DNA of 64,000 nucleotides, from positions 5,604 through 69,603 of the forward strand of contig CAZOAZ010000033.1 of the NCBI GenBank assembly GCA_964577955.1, in the 5' to 3' direction. Of the stretch, positions 52,626 to 62,222 are shown piece after piece; position 1 is the stretch's first letter; each line of letters starts with the position of its first letter. Both the position numbers and the translations under genes were made by a program. This DNA comes from CADEEX01 sp964577955. GTDB taxonomy: Bacteria; Acidobacteriota; Vicinamibacteria; Vicinamibacterales; CAVVIG01. The notes under the pieces are model-generated. The model did not search any database. It was not told the DNA's origin and saw nothing but the letters and a program-made list of their open reading frames with translations.

Positions 52626-55574
52626 CTAGACTCTCGCGCTCGACCGCAGCGCCGGCACCGCGACCGGCAGCGTGAGCGTGAAGCGGGTGCCTTGACCCAC
52701 GGCGCTTTCGCACTGGATCGCCCCGTCGTGCTCGCGGACGATCCCGTAGGAAATCGACAGACCGAGGCCGGTGCCGCGGCCGATCGCCTTGGTGGTGAAG
52801 AACGGATCGTAGATGCGGGCGATCTGTTCCGGCGGAATGCCCGATCCGGTATCGCCGACTTCGGCCACCGCGAAGGTGTCTTCGAGACGGGTCGCGACCG
52901 TGAGCCAGCCGCCGCGCGGCATCGCGTCGCGGGCATTCAGGAACAGATTGAGAAACACCTGCTGCAGTTGGTGTTCGATCCCCAGCACCATCACCGGAAC
53001 GTCCGACAGGTCGCGCCGCACCTTGATCTTGCCGACCTCGAACTGATGCTCGAGCAGCGAGAACACGTCGGTAATCACGGTATTCAGATCAACCGGCATC
53101 CGCTCGCCGCCCGGAGTGCCCGGTCGCGACAGCGTCAACAGGCCGCTGACGATCTTGGCGGCGCGGAAGGTCTGCCGCTCGATCTTCTCGAGCAGCACGG
53201 TGCGCGGGTCCGCCGGGTCGGCTTGTTCGAGCAGCATCTGCGTGTAGCTGGAGATCCCGGTCAGCGGCGTATTGACTTCATGCGCCACGCCCGCCGCGAG
53301 CAGACCGATCGAGGCCATCTTCTCGGAAATCTGCAGCTGCTCTTCGAGCCGGACGTGCTCGGTGACGTTCTCGAGCAGGAGAATCGTGCCGGCGACCGCG
53401 CCGGGTCCGGCCAGGCTCTGAAGCGGCACGGCCGTCGCATTGACGAGGAGTGAACCGTCAGAGGCGTCTTCCGCGGCGAGCCGGCTGGTCAGCGGCACCT
53501 TGAAGAGCGTGGCCCCGCGCGGGTTTTCGCGACGCGCCGCGCGCAGCGCTTCGACGAACGGCGGATCGAACACCTCCACGAGCGACCGGCCGAACGCGTC
53601 GGCCCGCGTGACGCCGTAGAAGTTCTCGAGAGCGCGATTCCAGCGGACAATCCGCTCATCATCGTCGAACACCGCCAACCCGTCGTCCAGCGACTCGAGG
53701 ATGTTCTCGTTGAACTCGCGCATCCGGCCGAGCTCCTCGGCCTTGACGTGGAGTTGCCGATACAGCCGGCCGTTCTCGATCGCCGTCGCCACCTGGCCGG
53801 CCACCGCCGTCAAAAGCGCGAGGTCCTCGCTGTTGAACGGCTCGTCGTTGTCCTTGCGCCCGAGCGCCAGGACGGCAATGGCATAGCCCTCGAAGATGCA
53901 GGGCACGAAGTAGTAGATCCCCTGGTCGCGCCAGAACTCGACATCTTCGGCGGCAAACCAGGCCGCGGAAATCGGATCGTCGAGCGCCACGGTGTGCCCG
54001 GTGTCCAGGCGCGCGACGAACGACGAGCCGCGCTGGAGTTCGGGAACGCCGTGGACGAAACCAAAATCGCCGATCGAGCTGAAATCGCCGAACCGCTCGT
54101 CCGCGAGCATCAGCGCCATGCGATCGACGACCAGGGTTTCGACGACGCGGGTGACGAGACGCTGGCCAAGGCGGACGACGTCGAGGTCGGTGTTCAGGTC
54201 GCGGGCGAATCCGACCAGCGCGCGGCGATAGTCATAGCGGTCGCGATAGAACACCCGATCGAGAGCGTTCTGCAGCGCGTCGCGAACTGGCTGGGCCAGA
54301 AGCACGACGACCACCGTCGCGAGCAGCGCGATGATCCAGTTATGGGCGTCGGTCGCGTCGCCGAGCAGAAAGTCGACGAACTTCCGGAACGCCAGATACA
54401 AGCCGACGCTGGCCGCCAGGAAGACGCCGTAGACGAACAGTCTTTTGATGATGACTTCCACGTCGCGCAGGCGATAGCGGACGATCGCGGAGGCAAACGC
54501 CAGCGGCACCAGGCCAAGCGGCACCGCCGTGAGCTGAAAGGCCAGGGGCGGGTTCAGGCCCACGACCCACGGCAGCGCATACCCCAGCGCGAACGGCCCG
54601 ACTCCGAGCGTCGTGCCCCAGGCGATCCACCGCAACTGGCGGCGGCCGGTCAGCGACGTGATTTCGTTGAACGCGCGGGTCAGGACGAAGATCGCGGTGA
54701 GCGCGCAGGCAAAGAGGTAGATCGGTTCGGCGCGGTCGAGCGCGTCGAGCCAGCGTGAGAACTGCGCGCCGTTGTCTTCGCCGTTCGCCACTGCGACCAC
54801 GCGGCCGACGACGAGCAGGAACGCCGGCGCATACATCACCGGCAGCCAGAGCCGGGCCTGACGCGACGCCGGCCACGGTTGCCGCTCCGGAAAGACCAGC
54901 GTGAAGTGCAGCAGCAGGGGCGGCAGGAGCGCCATCGCGACGGCGTCCCCCCAATAGAACGTCCAGTCCAGCTGATCGAACGGCCCGTTGAACGAGAACG
55001 TAAACGCGCCGAAAAACGCGACGCAAAGCCAGAAGAAATGCAGCGTCGCCTGATCGCGCGGCCGCCTCAATCTGACCGACGCTCCGACCATCAGCGTGAA
55101 CAGCCCCACGCCCGCAAGCACGAAGTACATCGAGGATGGACGGCTGATTGCAGCGAGCGAGATGTCGAGCGCGCGCTGCGTGCCGAGGCGGACCAGGGTG
55201 TACGTCAGCGTCGTGCCGGCATGGCCGCGGTGCTGATGTTCGACGACCTCGGAGACGCTGTCGACCGCCGCGCCGTCGATCGCAATCAGGATGTCGCCGG
55301 GCTGAATCCCGGACGCCGCGCCGGACGAATCCGCCGCGACTTCGACCGCCGTCACGCCCTCAGCGCGCGCGGCCCAGAGCACGCCATCCTCGACTTCGTG
55401 CCACTGCGCCCGCATCACGATGTTGGCGATCCCGAGTGCCGTCAGCACCAGGACGACGGCGGCGACTGACAGCGAGCGCGCCCACGAACGCCACGCCGGT
55501 TCGAGCGGCTCGGGCCGTACGAACGGAATTGGCCGTTTCGGCGCGGTCTGCGGGGTCAGCTCAACGTCGGACAT
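52626..55574 (-). CDS. Large membrane sensor histidine kinase with PDZ, GAF and PAS
   Basis: A 982-residue kinase. TM1 is at about 35-55, then a PDZ-like domain (about 60-140: SGAASGIQPGDILIAIDGAA) on the periplasmic side. About nine further TM helices (147-420) follow, then a GAF domain (about 440-610), a PAS domain (about 635-755, DDGLAVFDDDERIVRWNRAL), HisKA with phospho-acceptor in AAGVAHEVNTPLTGISSY (about 775) and an ATPase domain (NLFLNARDAM, DTGSGIPPE, GTGLGLSI). It is encoded directly before the NtrC regulator. A PDZ-coupled multi-TM sensor suggests sensing unfolded or C-terminal peptide signals in the envelope, but the ligand is unknown. Confidence 0.92.
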   Translation of the reverse strand: MSDVELTPQTAPKRPIPFVRPEPLEPAWRSWARSLSVAAVVLVLTALGIANIVMRAQWHEVEDGVLWAARAEGVTAVEVAADSSGAASGIQPGDILIAIDGAAVDSVSEVVEHQHRGHAGTTLTYTLVRLGTQRALDISLAAISRPSSMYFVLAGVGLFTLMVGASVRLRRPRDQATLHFFWLCVAFFGAFTFSFNGPFDQLDWTFYWGDAVAMALLPPLLLHFTLVFPERQPWPASRQARLWLPVMYAPAFLLVVGRVVAVANGEDNGAQFSRWLDALDRAEPIYLFACALTAIFVLTRAFNEITSLTGRRQLRWIAWGTTLGVGPFALGYALPWVVGLNPPLAFQLTAVPLGLVPLAFASAIVRYRLRDVEVIIKRLFVYGVFLAASVGLYLAFRKFVDFLLGDATDAHNWIIALLATVVVVLLAQPVRDALQNALDRVFYRDRYDYRRALVGFARDLNTDLDVVRLGQRLVTRVVETLVVDRMALMLADERFGDFSSIGDFGFVHGVPELQRGSSFVARLDTGHTVALDDPISAAWFAAEDVEFWRDQGIYYFVPCIFEGYAIAVLALGRKDNDEPFNSEDLALLTAVAGQVATAIENGRLYRQLHVKAEELGRMREFNENILESLDDGLAVFDDDERIVRWNRALENFYGVTRADAFGRSLVEVFDPPFVEALRAARRENPRGATLFKVPLTSRLAAEDASDGSLLVNATAVPLQSLAGPGAVAGTILLLENVTEHVRLEEQLQISEKMASIGLLAAGVAHEVNTPLTGISSYTQMLLEQADPADPRTVLLEKIERQTFRAAKIVSGLLTLSRPGTPGGERMPVDLNTVITDVFSLLEHQFEVGKIKVRRDLSDVPVMVLGIEHQLQQVFLNLFLNARDAMPRGGWLTVATRLEDTFAVAEVGDTGSGIPPEQIARIYDPFFTTKAIGRGTGLGLSISYGIVREHDGAIQCESAVGQGTRFTLTLPVAVPALRSSARV

Positions 55575-55590
55575 GTAGACAGGTCACGAT

Positions 55591-55619
55591 TATTTAGCGC
55601 GTAACCCATTGCGACACAA
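55591..55619 (-). promoter_or_regulatory. Possible sigma-70 promoter of the two-component operon
   Basis: On the minus strand TTGTGT (55619-55614), 17 bases and TAAATA (55596-55591). The start would lie near 55584, giving a very short leader before ATG at 55574. The -10 is poor, so confidence is modest. Confidence 0.4.
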
Positions 55620-55728
55620 CAGTTTCGTATGGCAGAACCATGGCGAGACGCGCTTGCTCCAAAAAATTGGTTCAAGCCCATCAACCGATTGAATGGCCGG
55701 AGTTGCGGGCGAACGCGGATGGGCTGAG

Positions 55729-57657
55729 CTAGAACCGCAGCGTGACACCGCCGACCACCCGCTTTGGCGGCCGGACGACAAGGAGTTCGTCGTAGACGGA
55801 CTGGTCGGTGCCGTCCTGACGGAAGAAATTGCGGACCGCCAGAAGCATCTCCCACCGGGCGCTCGAGAAGCTCATGAACGGCAGCGACTGGCGAATCTGC
55901 ACGTCGAATCGTCCGTCGACCCGTGAGAAGAGGCCGGCTTCGCCGTCGCCGGGGCGGGCATACCCGTCCCCGATCCGGTAAAGCACCAGGACCCGCGTGG
56001 CGGTTTCGGGGACTTCGGTCTCGACGGTCGTCGAGAAATCATGCAGGCGTTCGGACGACGGGCGAACCGTCGACGGCGCGACGAGCAGGAGGTAGCGCAG
56101 ATTGTCGGCCGGCGTGAGCCGCGCGACCGCCGACGTGTACTCGAGCGAGCAGCGCACGCGACGCGCGACTTCCGTGTGCACTGACGCGGTATATCCGGAG
56201 GCGCGGGCATCGCCGACGGTGCCGACGACATAGTGGCCCAGTTGGGACGCGGGCTGGCCGGGCACGTCGGTGCCGAAAATGGTCGCGAGTTGATCGTCGA
56301 CCCGTTCGCGGAACAGGCGGATGCCGAGGCCGGTGGAGGCGCTCAGATCTTTCTCAATGGCGAGCGACAACCGCGTCGACTGCTCGGCCGAGAAGCCGCG
56401 ACCGGGTTCGACCGACGAGAACGTGCGCTGCGGCGGCAGCCAGATGCCGGTGTCATTCGGCGGCGCAAACTCCTCCGCGCCCGGAGCCAGGGCCGTCCGT
56501 GAGGCGCTGGCCTTGATGCGCAGGCCGGTCGCCGGGGTTACCGCCAGTTCAACACGCGGGCTGAAGAGATTCGGCTCGTCGAGGTAGTCGTACCGCGCGT
56601 AGGCGATGCCATAGGTCACCGTCGCCGCGGGGAACAGCCTGAACGTGTCGTAGCCGTAGACGGCGCCAGCGTTGCGGCTGCCCTCCGCCAGATCGCGCAG
56701 CGTCAGCAGATTGCCGCCGTCGTAACGCTGCGTGCTGTACGCGAGCCCGACGTTGAAATGGTGGCCATCGTCCGACGGACGGGTTACGTACGAGCCCGCG
56801 ACCGTCCACGACGCGATGTCGGACTGCGTGATGGCGCCGCGGACCATCCAGTCGGCGTTGTCGCCGACCGGGGCGCCGAGCCGTGCATACGCGATGCTGC
56901 GCGCGCCGGTTTCCATCGAGAACAGTTGCTGCGGCGAGTTGAAGGAGCTGGCCGTCAGCAGGTTGACCTGGCCCGAGAACGGGGTGTCGGCGAAAAGACC
57001 GGCGCCGAAGCGCGGCCGGGAGCCGATGGTGCGGCCCAGCACATCGACGCCGGCAAAGTCGGCGCCGAAGAGGTCGTCGGGATCGCTGTCCTCGGCGAGG
57101 ATCGCGGTGGGAATCGTGGCGTCTTTCAGAATCGCGCGGCGCGCGTGACGCAGACGCCAGGTGATTTCAGAGCCGGCGTTCTCGCCGTCCGCCGGCTCCG
57201 GATCGGGGGTCGCGGCAGGCTCGATCGCCACCGGCTCGCCAAGCCCGGCGACGCTCGCCGTCAGAACCGCGCTGGCGCTCGCGCGCTTCAACGTAATCGC
57301 GAACGTCGCGGGGACGATGCCCCCGACTTGAACCGTTTGTGAGCGGGACGCGAGATAACCAGACTGGTGGGCGCGAAGGATGTAGGGACCGGACGGCAGC
57401 TGCTTGAATTCGAACCGGCCGTCGCCGTCCGTCACCGCGACGATGGTGGTGCTGCCGAGCGCGGAAACGACGACACCGGCGATGGGCGCGCCGCGCTCGT
57501 CGCGGACGACGCCGCTCAGCGAGCCGATCGATCGCGCAGCGTTCTTATCGGCCGGGAGCAGACCGGACCGGACCTCGGTCCCGGCCTGCGCCGTCCCACT
57601 CACAACCAACAGGCTGCCGACCACTGCCGACGCCAGGAATCTGGTTGCCGCTGCCAT
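55729..57657 (-). CDS. Outer-membrane barrel with carboxypeptidase-regulatory domain, no evident plug
   Basis: A 642-residue exported protein. Signal peptide 1-25 (ending GTAQA). Residues about 45-125 are a CarboxypepD_reg-like domain (SGVVRDERGAPIAGVVVSAL, FKQLPSGPYILRAHQSGYLA). A linker follows (130-190), and from about 200 the chain is barrel-like with alternating strands and ends in Phe. The usual TonB plug segment between the two is not visible; the whole is about 400 residues shorter than the Oar-like receptor at 7211. It may be a plugless barrel or an atypical TonB-dependent receptor. It is encoded 49 bases after the exported protein gene upstream, probably in one operon. Confidence 0.8.
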   Translation of the reverse strand: MAAATRFLASAVVGSLLVVSGTAQAGTEVRSGLLPADKNAARSIGSLSGVVRDERGAPIAGVVVSALGSTTIVAVTDGDGRFEFKQLPSGPYILRAHQSGYLASRSQTVQVGGIVPATFAITLKRASASAVLTASVAGLGEPVAIEPAATPDPEPADGENAGSEITWRLRHARRAILKDATIPTAILAEDSDPDDLFGADFAGVDVLGRTIGSRPRFGAGLFADTPFSGQVNLLTASSFNSPQQLFSMETGARSIAYARLGAPVGDNADWMVRGAITQSDIASWTVAGSYVTRPSDDGHHFNVGLAYSTQRYDGGNLLTLRDLAEGSRNAGAVYGYDTFRLFPAATVTYGIAYARYDYLDEPNLFSPRVELAVTPATGLRIKASASRTALAPGAEEFAPPNDTGIWLPPQRTFSSVEPGRGFSAEQSTRLSLAIEKDLSASTGLGIRLFRERVDDQLATIFGTDVPGQPASQLGHYVVGTVGDARASGYTASVHTEVARRVRCSLEYTSAVARLTPADNLRYLLLVAPSTVRPSSERLHDFSTTVETEVPETATRVLVLYRIGDGYARPGDGEAGLFSRVDGRFDVQIRQSLPFMSFSSARWEMLLAVRNFFRQDGTDQSVYDELLVVRPPKRVVGGVTLRF

Positions 57658-57706
57658 CGTTTTGCTCCGGGGAGTCGTTCCCCGCCGTACGTTGTGACTA
57701 CGCGTG

Positions 57707-58765
57707 CTACGAACCGCTCACCGAGAAATTCACGTCGCGGGTCAGCGTCTTGTTCGCCAGCTTGTCGGTGATCTTGATCTCGAGACGGTAATCGCCAGCC
57801 GGGAACGACGCCAGCGGCACGGCCTGCCCGCTCTGGAGCTGGTGTCCCTGCGCGAAATCGAACTGCGGCGGCAGCGTCTGAGCGTTGAGATTCTGCGGGT
57901 TCGTCTTGTTGAAGAACTTCTCGGCGCCGGCCTGCTTGGCGTAGAAGTTGTACTCCACGCTGACGTCCGGCTTGTTCGCCGCGTCCGTCTTGGCGTTGTA
58001 GATCAGCATGAAGGTCGAGAGCTCGGCCTGTTTCGCGAACTTGGTGTTCATCACCGGCACGATTTCCATCGTGCCCAGCGCATAGGGCCGCTCGCCCTGC
58101 TGCTGCGCCGTGAGCGGCGCCGGCAGCGGATCGATCCGCTCGGCCACGATCACGGTGCTGGTGTTGAGCTCGCCGTTCCAGAGGTCCGGCACCTCGACGG
58201 TCTGCTTCACGACCGAAACCTTGGGCGCGGGCGTGTCCTTCTTCGGCTTCTCCGGCGTCGGCTCCTTGGCGACGACGAAGACATCGTAGCTGCCCGGCGC
58301 CAGCGTCATCGAACGGCTGACTCGGAGCGGATTCGACGCGCCGGACTGCAGGGAAATCAGGTTCAGGTCTTCGTAGGCGTACTCGGGCTTCTTGGCGTCC
58401 TTCTTGTCGTCCTTCTTCCCGGCAGCCGGCGCGGCCGCGGCCGCGTCCTTCGCGACGACGCGCCAGTAGAGGGACACCTTGCCGCCGGCGACCTTGCTGC
58501 TGTCGAAGGTGACGCTGAACGGCAGATACTGCTTGTTGCCCTGCGCCTTCAGCAGATCGTTGCCAATCCAGGTCAACGACAAATCATTCGGCGACGCCGT
58601 GCCAGCCGCGGCATCGTCCACAATCTTGATCACGGTCTGAATTTCCTTCTTCTCGGCGTCGCTGAGTTTCCGCTGCTGCGGCACAGCCTGCTGCGCGAAG
58701 AGCGCTGCCGAAAAAACGAAAACGGCCGCGGAACCTAACGTGAAAGCGCGACGCCGAATCGTCAT
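57707..58765 (-). CDS. Exported protein of unknown function
   Basis: A 352-residue exported protein. Signal peptide 1-24 (hydrophobic core, AALFAQ). A short helical region around 30-50 (KLSDAEKKEIQTVIKIVDDA) leads to beta-rich parts divided by an Ala/Lys-rich linker (KKDDKKDAKK) near residue 120. The C-terminal 90 residues (PPQFDFAQGHQLQSGQAVPL, FPAGDYRLEIKITDKLANKT) look like an Ig-like strand sandwich. No catalytic motif seen. It has a good promoter at 58812 and AAGGGG before the ATG. It probably works with the barrel protein encoded next. Confidence 0.8.
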   Translation of the reverse strand: MTIRRRAFTLGSAAVFVFSAALFAQQAVPQQRKLSDAEKKEIQTVIKIVDDAAAGTASPNDLSLTWIGNDLLKAQGNKQYLPFSVTFDSSKVAGGKVSLYWRVVAKDAAAAAPAAGKKDDKKDAKKPEYAYEDLNLISLQSGASNPLRVSRSMTLAPGSYDVFVVAKEPTPEKPKKDTPAPKVSVVKQTVEVPDLWNGELNTSTVIVAERIDPLPAPLTAQQQGERPYALGTMEIVPVMNTKFAKQAELSTFMLIYNAKTDAANKPDVSVEYNFYAKQAGAEKFFNKTNPQNLNAQTLPPQFDFAQGHQLQSGQAVPLASFPAGDYRLEIKITDKLANKTLTRDVNFSVSGS

Positions 58766-58811
58766 AAAAAAATCCCCTTCTCCCTATGAAATCGTCAATG
58801 ACGAACAGCCA

Positions 58812-58840
58812 ATAGTATGCGCCAGGATCGAGCAAGTCAA
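58812..58840 (-). promoter_or_regulatory. Sigma-70 promoter of the exported-protein operon
   Basis: On the minus strand TTGACT (58840-58835), exactly 17 bases, TACTAT (58817-58812). The start near 58805 gives a leader of about 40 nt to ATG at 58765. Confidence 0.75.
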
Positions 58841-58939
58841 ACTGTTCTGTCATCAACACTTGGGGCCGGCTTTGGGGCGCCGGCGCGGGTCCCCGGCCGG
58901 TTCCGGGTCCCGTGCTATCATCCCCGTCCCGTCAGGCCC

Positions 58940-59566
58940 ATGAAGCTCATCGACGTCTCGGTGCCGCTCGATTCGCAGCTTCCCACCTACCCTGGCAACA
59001 CGCCGTTCAGCCTGGAAGCGATCAAGCGCATGGCGCGCGGCGACAGCTCGAACGTCTCCTCGCTGCATTTGAGCGCTCATGCCGGCACGCACGTCGATTC
59101 GCCGCGTCACATGTTTGACGACGGCACGGGGGTCGAGAAGCTGCCGCTCGATTTGCTGTGCGGCCGCGCCCGCGTCGTTGAACTGACGACACGCAAGGGC
59201 ATTACGGCCGACGATCTGGCCCCGTTCGACCTCAGCGAGGACGTCCGCCTCCTGCTCAAGACGCACAATTCCCGTCTCTGGGGCTCACCGGAATTCCGCA
59301 CCGACTTTGTCGGGGTCACCGAATCGGGCGCGCGCTTCCTGGTCGACCATGGCGTCAAAGTCGTGGGTGTCGACTATCTGTCGGTCGAGGAATACAAGAC
59401 GCCTGGCGCGCCCGCGCACCGGACGTTGATGCGCCATGGCACGATCGTGATCGAGGGCTTGAACCTGCGCGACGTCGAGCCCGGCCACTACGAAATGTTC
59501 TGCCTCCCGCTCCTGCTCGTCGGCGCCGACGGCGCGCCAGCACGCGTCGTGCTGCGCAAACACTGA
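58940..59566 (+). CDS. Cyclase-family metal hydrolase (kynurenine formamidase-like)
   Basis: A 208-residue protein of the cyclase/KynB family, zinc hydrolases acting on formamides or related amides. The metal motif HAGTHVDSPRH (about residues 45-55) matches HxGTHxDxPxH. Other typical pieces are IDVSVPLDSQLPTYPGN at the start, VGVDYLSVEEY and GTIVIEGLNLRDVEPG at the end. ATG 58940 is chosen since the extra N-terminal 41 residues of a longer frame are not like the family. glgC follows after 10 bases, but a metabolic link is not obvious. Confidence 0.9.
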   Translation: MKLIDVSVPLDSQLPTYPGNTPFSLEAIKRMARGDSSNVSSLHLSAHAGTHVDSPRHMFDDGTGVEKLPLDLLCGRARVVELTTRKGITADDLAPFDLSEDVRLLLKTHNSRLWGSPEFRTDFVGVTESGARFLVDHGVKVVGVDYLSVEEYKTPGAPAHRTLMRHGTIVIEGLNLRDVEPGHYEMFCLPLLLVGADGAPARVVLRKH

Positions 59567-59576
59567 GGGGTGAGGG

Positions 59577-60857
59577 ATGTCCGTTCTGGTCGACGACAGC
59601 GTAGTCATTCTCCTCGCCGGCGGCGTCGGCGAACGGCTCTTTCCGCTGACCAAGGATCGCGCCAAGCCGGCGGTCTATTTCGGCGGACCGTACCGGATCA
59701 TCGACTTCGCGCTCAGCAACTGCATCAACTCCGGACTGCGGCGCGTGTTCATCGCGACGCAGTACAAGTCGCTTTCACTCAACCGGCACATCCGCATGGG
59801 CTGGAGCGTCGTCTCGGAGGAACTGGGCGAGTTCATCGAGATTCTGCCGCCGCAGAAGCGCGTCGGGGAACAGTGGTATCTGGGCACGGCGGACGCCGTC
59901 TATCAGAACCTCTACTCGATCGTCCGCGAGAATCCGCGCCACCTGATCGTGCTGTCCGGCGATCACGTCTACAAGATGGACTACTCGCGCATGCTGCGCT
60001 TCCACATCGAGCGCGGCGCGGCGGTGACGCTGGCCGCGATCGAAGAACCGATCGCCGACGCCTCGCGCTTCGGCATTGTCGCCGTCGACGAAAACGAGCG
60101 GATCACCGGGTTTGAAGAAAAGCCGGCCAAGCCGAGTCCAATTCCCGGATCGCCGGATTTCGCGCTGGCGTCGATGGGCGTCTACATCTTCGACACCGAC
60201 GTGCTCGTCAAGGCGCTCGAAACCGACGCCACGCGCCGCACCAATCACGATTTCGGCAAGGACATCATTCCGGCCCTGATCCATCAGGTGCCGGTCTATG
60301 CCTACCGGTTCTACGACGAGAACAAGAAGGCATCGAAGTACTGGCGCGACATCGGCACGCTCGACGCCTATTTCGACGCGAACCTGGACCTGTGTCACGT
60401 CAATCCGGAGTTCAACCTCTACGATCCGGAATGGCCGCTCCGTACCTACCAGCCGCAGGCCCCGCCGGCGAAATTCGTGTTCGCCGAAACCGGGCGCCGC
60501 TGCGGACAGGCGCTCGATTCGATCATCTCGCCCGGCTGCATCATCTCGGGCAGCACGGTCGTCGGCAGCGTGCTCTGCCCGAACGTCCGGGTCCACAGCT
60601 TCTGCCACATCGAGCAGTGCATCCTGATGCCGGGCGTGCGCGTCGGCCGCCACGCGCGGATTCGCCGGGCGATTGTCGACCGCGACGTGCTGATCCCGCG
60701 CGGCGCGCTGATCGGCTACAACATGGAAGAAGACCGCAAGCGCCACACGGTCACCGACTCCGGCGTCGTCGTGGTGACCACCGACGACGAACCGTTCATT
60801 GGTCCGCTGAGCGAGGAGGCCCTGCATTACGAAGCAGAGGCCGACCGCGGCGAATAG
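59577..60857 (+). CDS. glgC: Glucose-1-phosphate adenylyltransferase
   Basis: A 426-residue GlgC, which makes ADP-glucose for glycogen synthesis. Nucleotidyltransferase motifs: ILLAGGVGERLFPLTKDRAK (residues about 11-30), QWYLGTADAVYQNLY, GDHVYKMDY and YWRDIGTLDAYFDANLDL. The C-terminal part is a left-handed beta-helix (CIISGSTVVGSVLCPNVRV, HARIRRAIVDRDVLIPRGA) as in allosteric GlgC. The ATG follows AGGG and the cyclase stop by 10 bases. Glycogen synthesis needs branch and synthase enzymes not in the window. Confidence 0.96.
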   Translation: MSVLVDDSVVILLAGGVGERLFPLTKDRAKPAVYFGGPYRIIDFALSNCINSGLRRVFIATQYKSLSLNRHIRMGWSVVSEELGEFIEILPPQKRVGEQWYLGTADAVYQNLYSIVRENPRHLIVLSGDHVYKMDYSRMLRFHIERGAAVTLAAIEEPIADASRFGIVAVDENERITGFEEKPAKPSPIPGSPDFALASMGVYIFDTDVLVKALETDATRRTNHDFGKDIIPALIHQVPVYAYRFYDENKKASKYWRDIGTLDAYFDANLDLCHVNPEFNLYDPEWPLRTYQPQAPPAKFVFAETGRRCGQALDSIISPGCIISGSTVVGSVLCPNVRVHSFCHIEQCILMPGVRVGRHARIRRAIVDRDVLIPRGALIGYNMEEDRKRHTVTDSGVVVVTTDDEPFIGPLSEEALHYEAEADRGE

Positions 60858-60914
60858 GCAAACCCGGCGCCCGGCCCGCGGTTCGGCCGCGCCACTGACA
60901 ACGACAGGACACCT

Positions 60915-62210
60915 GTGAAGATCACACGAGTGCACGGCCGCGAGATTCTGGATTCCCGGGGCAATCCGACCGTCGAGGTCGACGTCACGCTCGAAGGCGG
61001 CATCAAGGGACGGGCCGCCGTGCCGTCGGGTGCGTCGACCGGCGAGCGTGAAGCGCTCGAGCTTCGCGACGGCGACAAGAGCCGCTACGGCGGCAAGGGC
61101 GTGCGCAAGGCGGTCGCGCACGTGAACGGCGAAATCGCCAAGGCGCTCGAGGGCCACGAGCTCGACCAGCGCGCCCTCGACGAGGCGATGATCGCGCTCG
61201 ACGGGACCTCGACCAAAAGCCGACTCGGCGCGAATGCGCTGCTGGGCGTCTCGATGGCCGCGGTCAGGGCTGACGCCGCCGCGCATCACACGTCGCTCTA
61301 CAAACACATCGGCGCGCTGTATCGAAACGATCGCTACACGCTGCCGGTGCCGATGATGAACATCCTCAACGGCGGCGCGCACGCCGACTCGAGCGTCGAT
61401 TTCCAGGAGTTCATGGTGATGCCGGTCGGCGCCGGCTCGTTCGCGGAGGCGCTGCGGATCGGCGCCGAGATTTTCCATGCGCTGCGCAGCATCCTCAAAG
61501 GACGCGGCCAGTCGACTGGCGTCGGCGACGAAGGCGGCTTCGCACCCAACCTGAAATCGAACCGCGAGGCCGTCGAAGTCGTCCTCGAGGCGATTGGCAA
61601 GACCGGCCAGAAGGCCGGACACGATGTGTTCATCGCGCTCGACGTGGCCTCGAGCGAACTTTGGGCCGGCGGCGGGCGCTACACGTTCAAGAAGTCAGGC
61701 GAGCCCGATCGCACCTCGGAGCAGATGGTCGAGCTCTACGACGACTGGACGCGTCAGTACCCGATCGCCTCGATCGAGGACGGCGTCGCCGAAGGCGATT
61801 GGGAGGGCTGGAAGATGCTCACCCAGGCGATCGGCAACCGCGTGCAGCTGGTCGGCGACGACGTGTTCGTGACCAATCCCGAGATTCTGCGGAAGGGCAT
61901 CGCCGACCACGTCGGCAACGGCCTGCTCGTCAAGCTGAATCAGATCGGCACGGTCACCGAAACGCTCGACGCCGTCGCCATGGCGCGCGACGCGCATTAC
62001 GCGACGATCATCTCGCACCGCTCGGGCGAGACCGAGGACTCGACGATCGCCGACCTCGCCGTCGGCACCGCCGCCGGCCAGATCAAAACCGGTTCGGCAA
62101 GCCGCTCGGATCGCACGGCCAAGTACAACCAGCTGCTTCGCATCGAAGAAGAGCTCGGCTCACACGCGCACTACGCGGGCCGCGCCGCGATTCGCGGATT
62201 GCAGCACTGA
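60915..62210 (+). CDS. eno: Enolase
   Basis: A 431-residue enolase (2-phosphoglycerate to phosphoenolpyruvate). N-terminal HGREILDSRGNPTVEVDV, PSGASTGEREALELRD, then GDEGGFAPNL (catalytic Glu), ALDVASSELW, SIEDGVAEGDWEGW, VKLNQIGTVTETLDA and SHRSGETEDSTIADLAVG, all family standards. Start is GTG at 60915 with AGGA six bases upstream. It sits between glgC and gpmA, so two consecutive glycolysis enzymes are neighbours. Nothing unusual in the protein. Confidence 0.97.
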   Translation: MKITRVHGREILDSRGNPTVEVDVTLEGGIKGRAAVPSGASTGEREALELRDGDKSRYGGKGVRKAVAHVNGEIAKALEGHELDQRALDEAMIALDGTSTKSRLGANALLGVSMAAVRADAAAHHTSLYKHIGALYRNDRYTLPVPMMNILNGGAHADSSVDFQEFMVMPVGAGSFAEALRIGAEIFHALRSILKGRGQSTGVGDEGGFAPNLKSNREAVEVVLEAIGKTGQKAGHDVFIALDVASSELWAGGGRYTFKKSGEPDRTSEQMVELYDDWTRQYPIASIEDGVAEGDWEGWKMLTQAIGNRVQLVGDDVFVTNPEILRKGIADHVGNGLLVKLNQIGTVTETLDAVAMARDAHYATIISHRSGETEDSTIADLAVGTAAGQIKTGSASRSDRTAKYNQLLRIEEELGSHAHYAGRAAIRGLQH

Positions 62211-62222
62211 GGCCCTACTACC

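Noticed and set aside
58916..58921. TATCAT as a -10 for the cyclase-glgC unit
   Set aside because: No acceptable -35 at 16-18 bases upstream; spacing region is only GC-rich.
59775..61622. 615-codon open frame on the minus strand across glgC and eno
   Set aside because: It is antisense to two clear enzymes, is rich in Arg/His/Asp from high GC wobble positions and matches no protein pattern.
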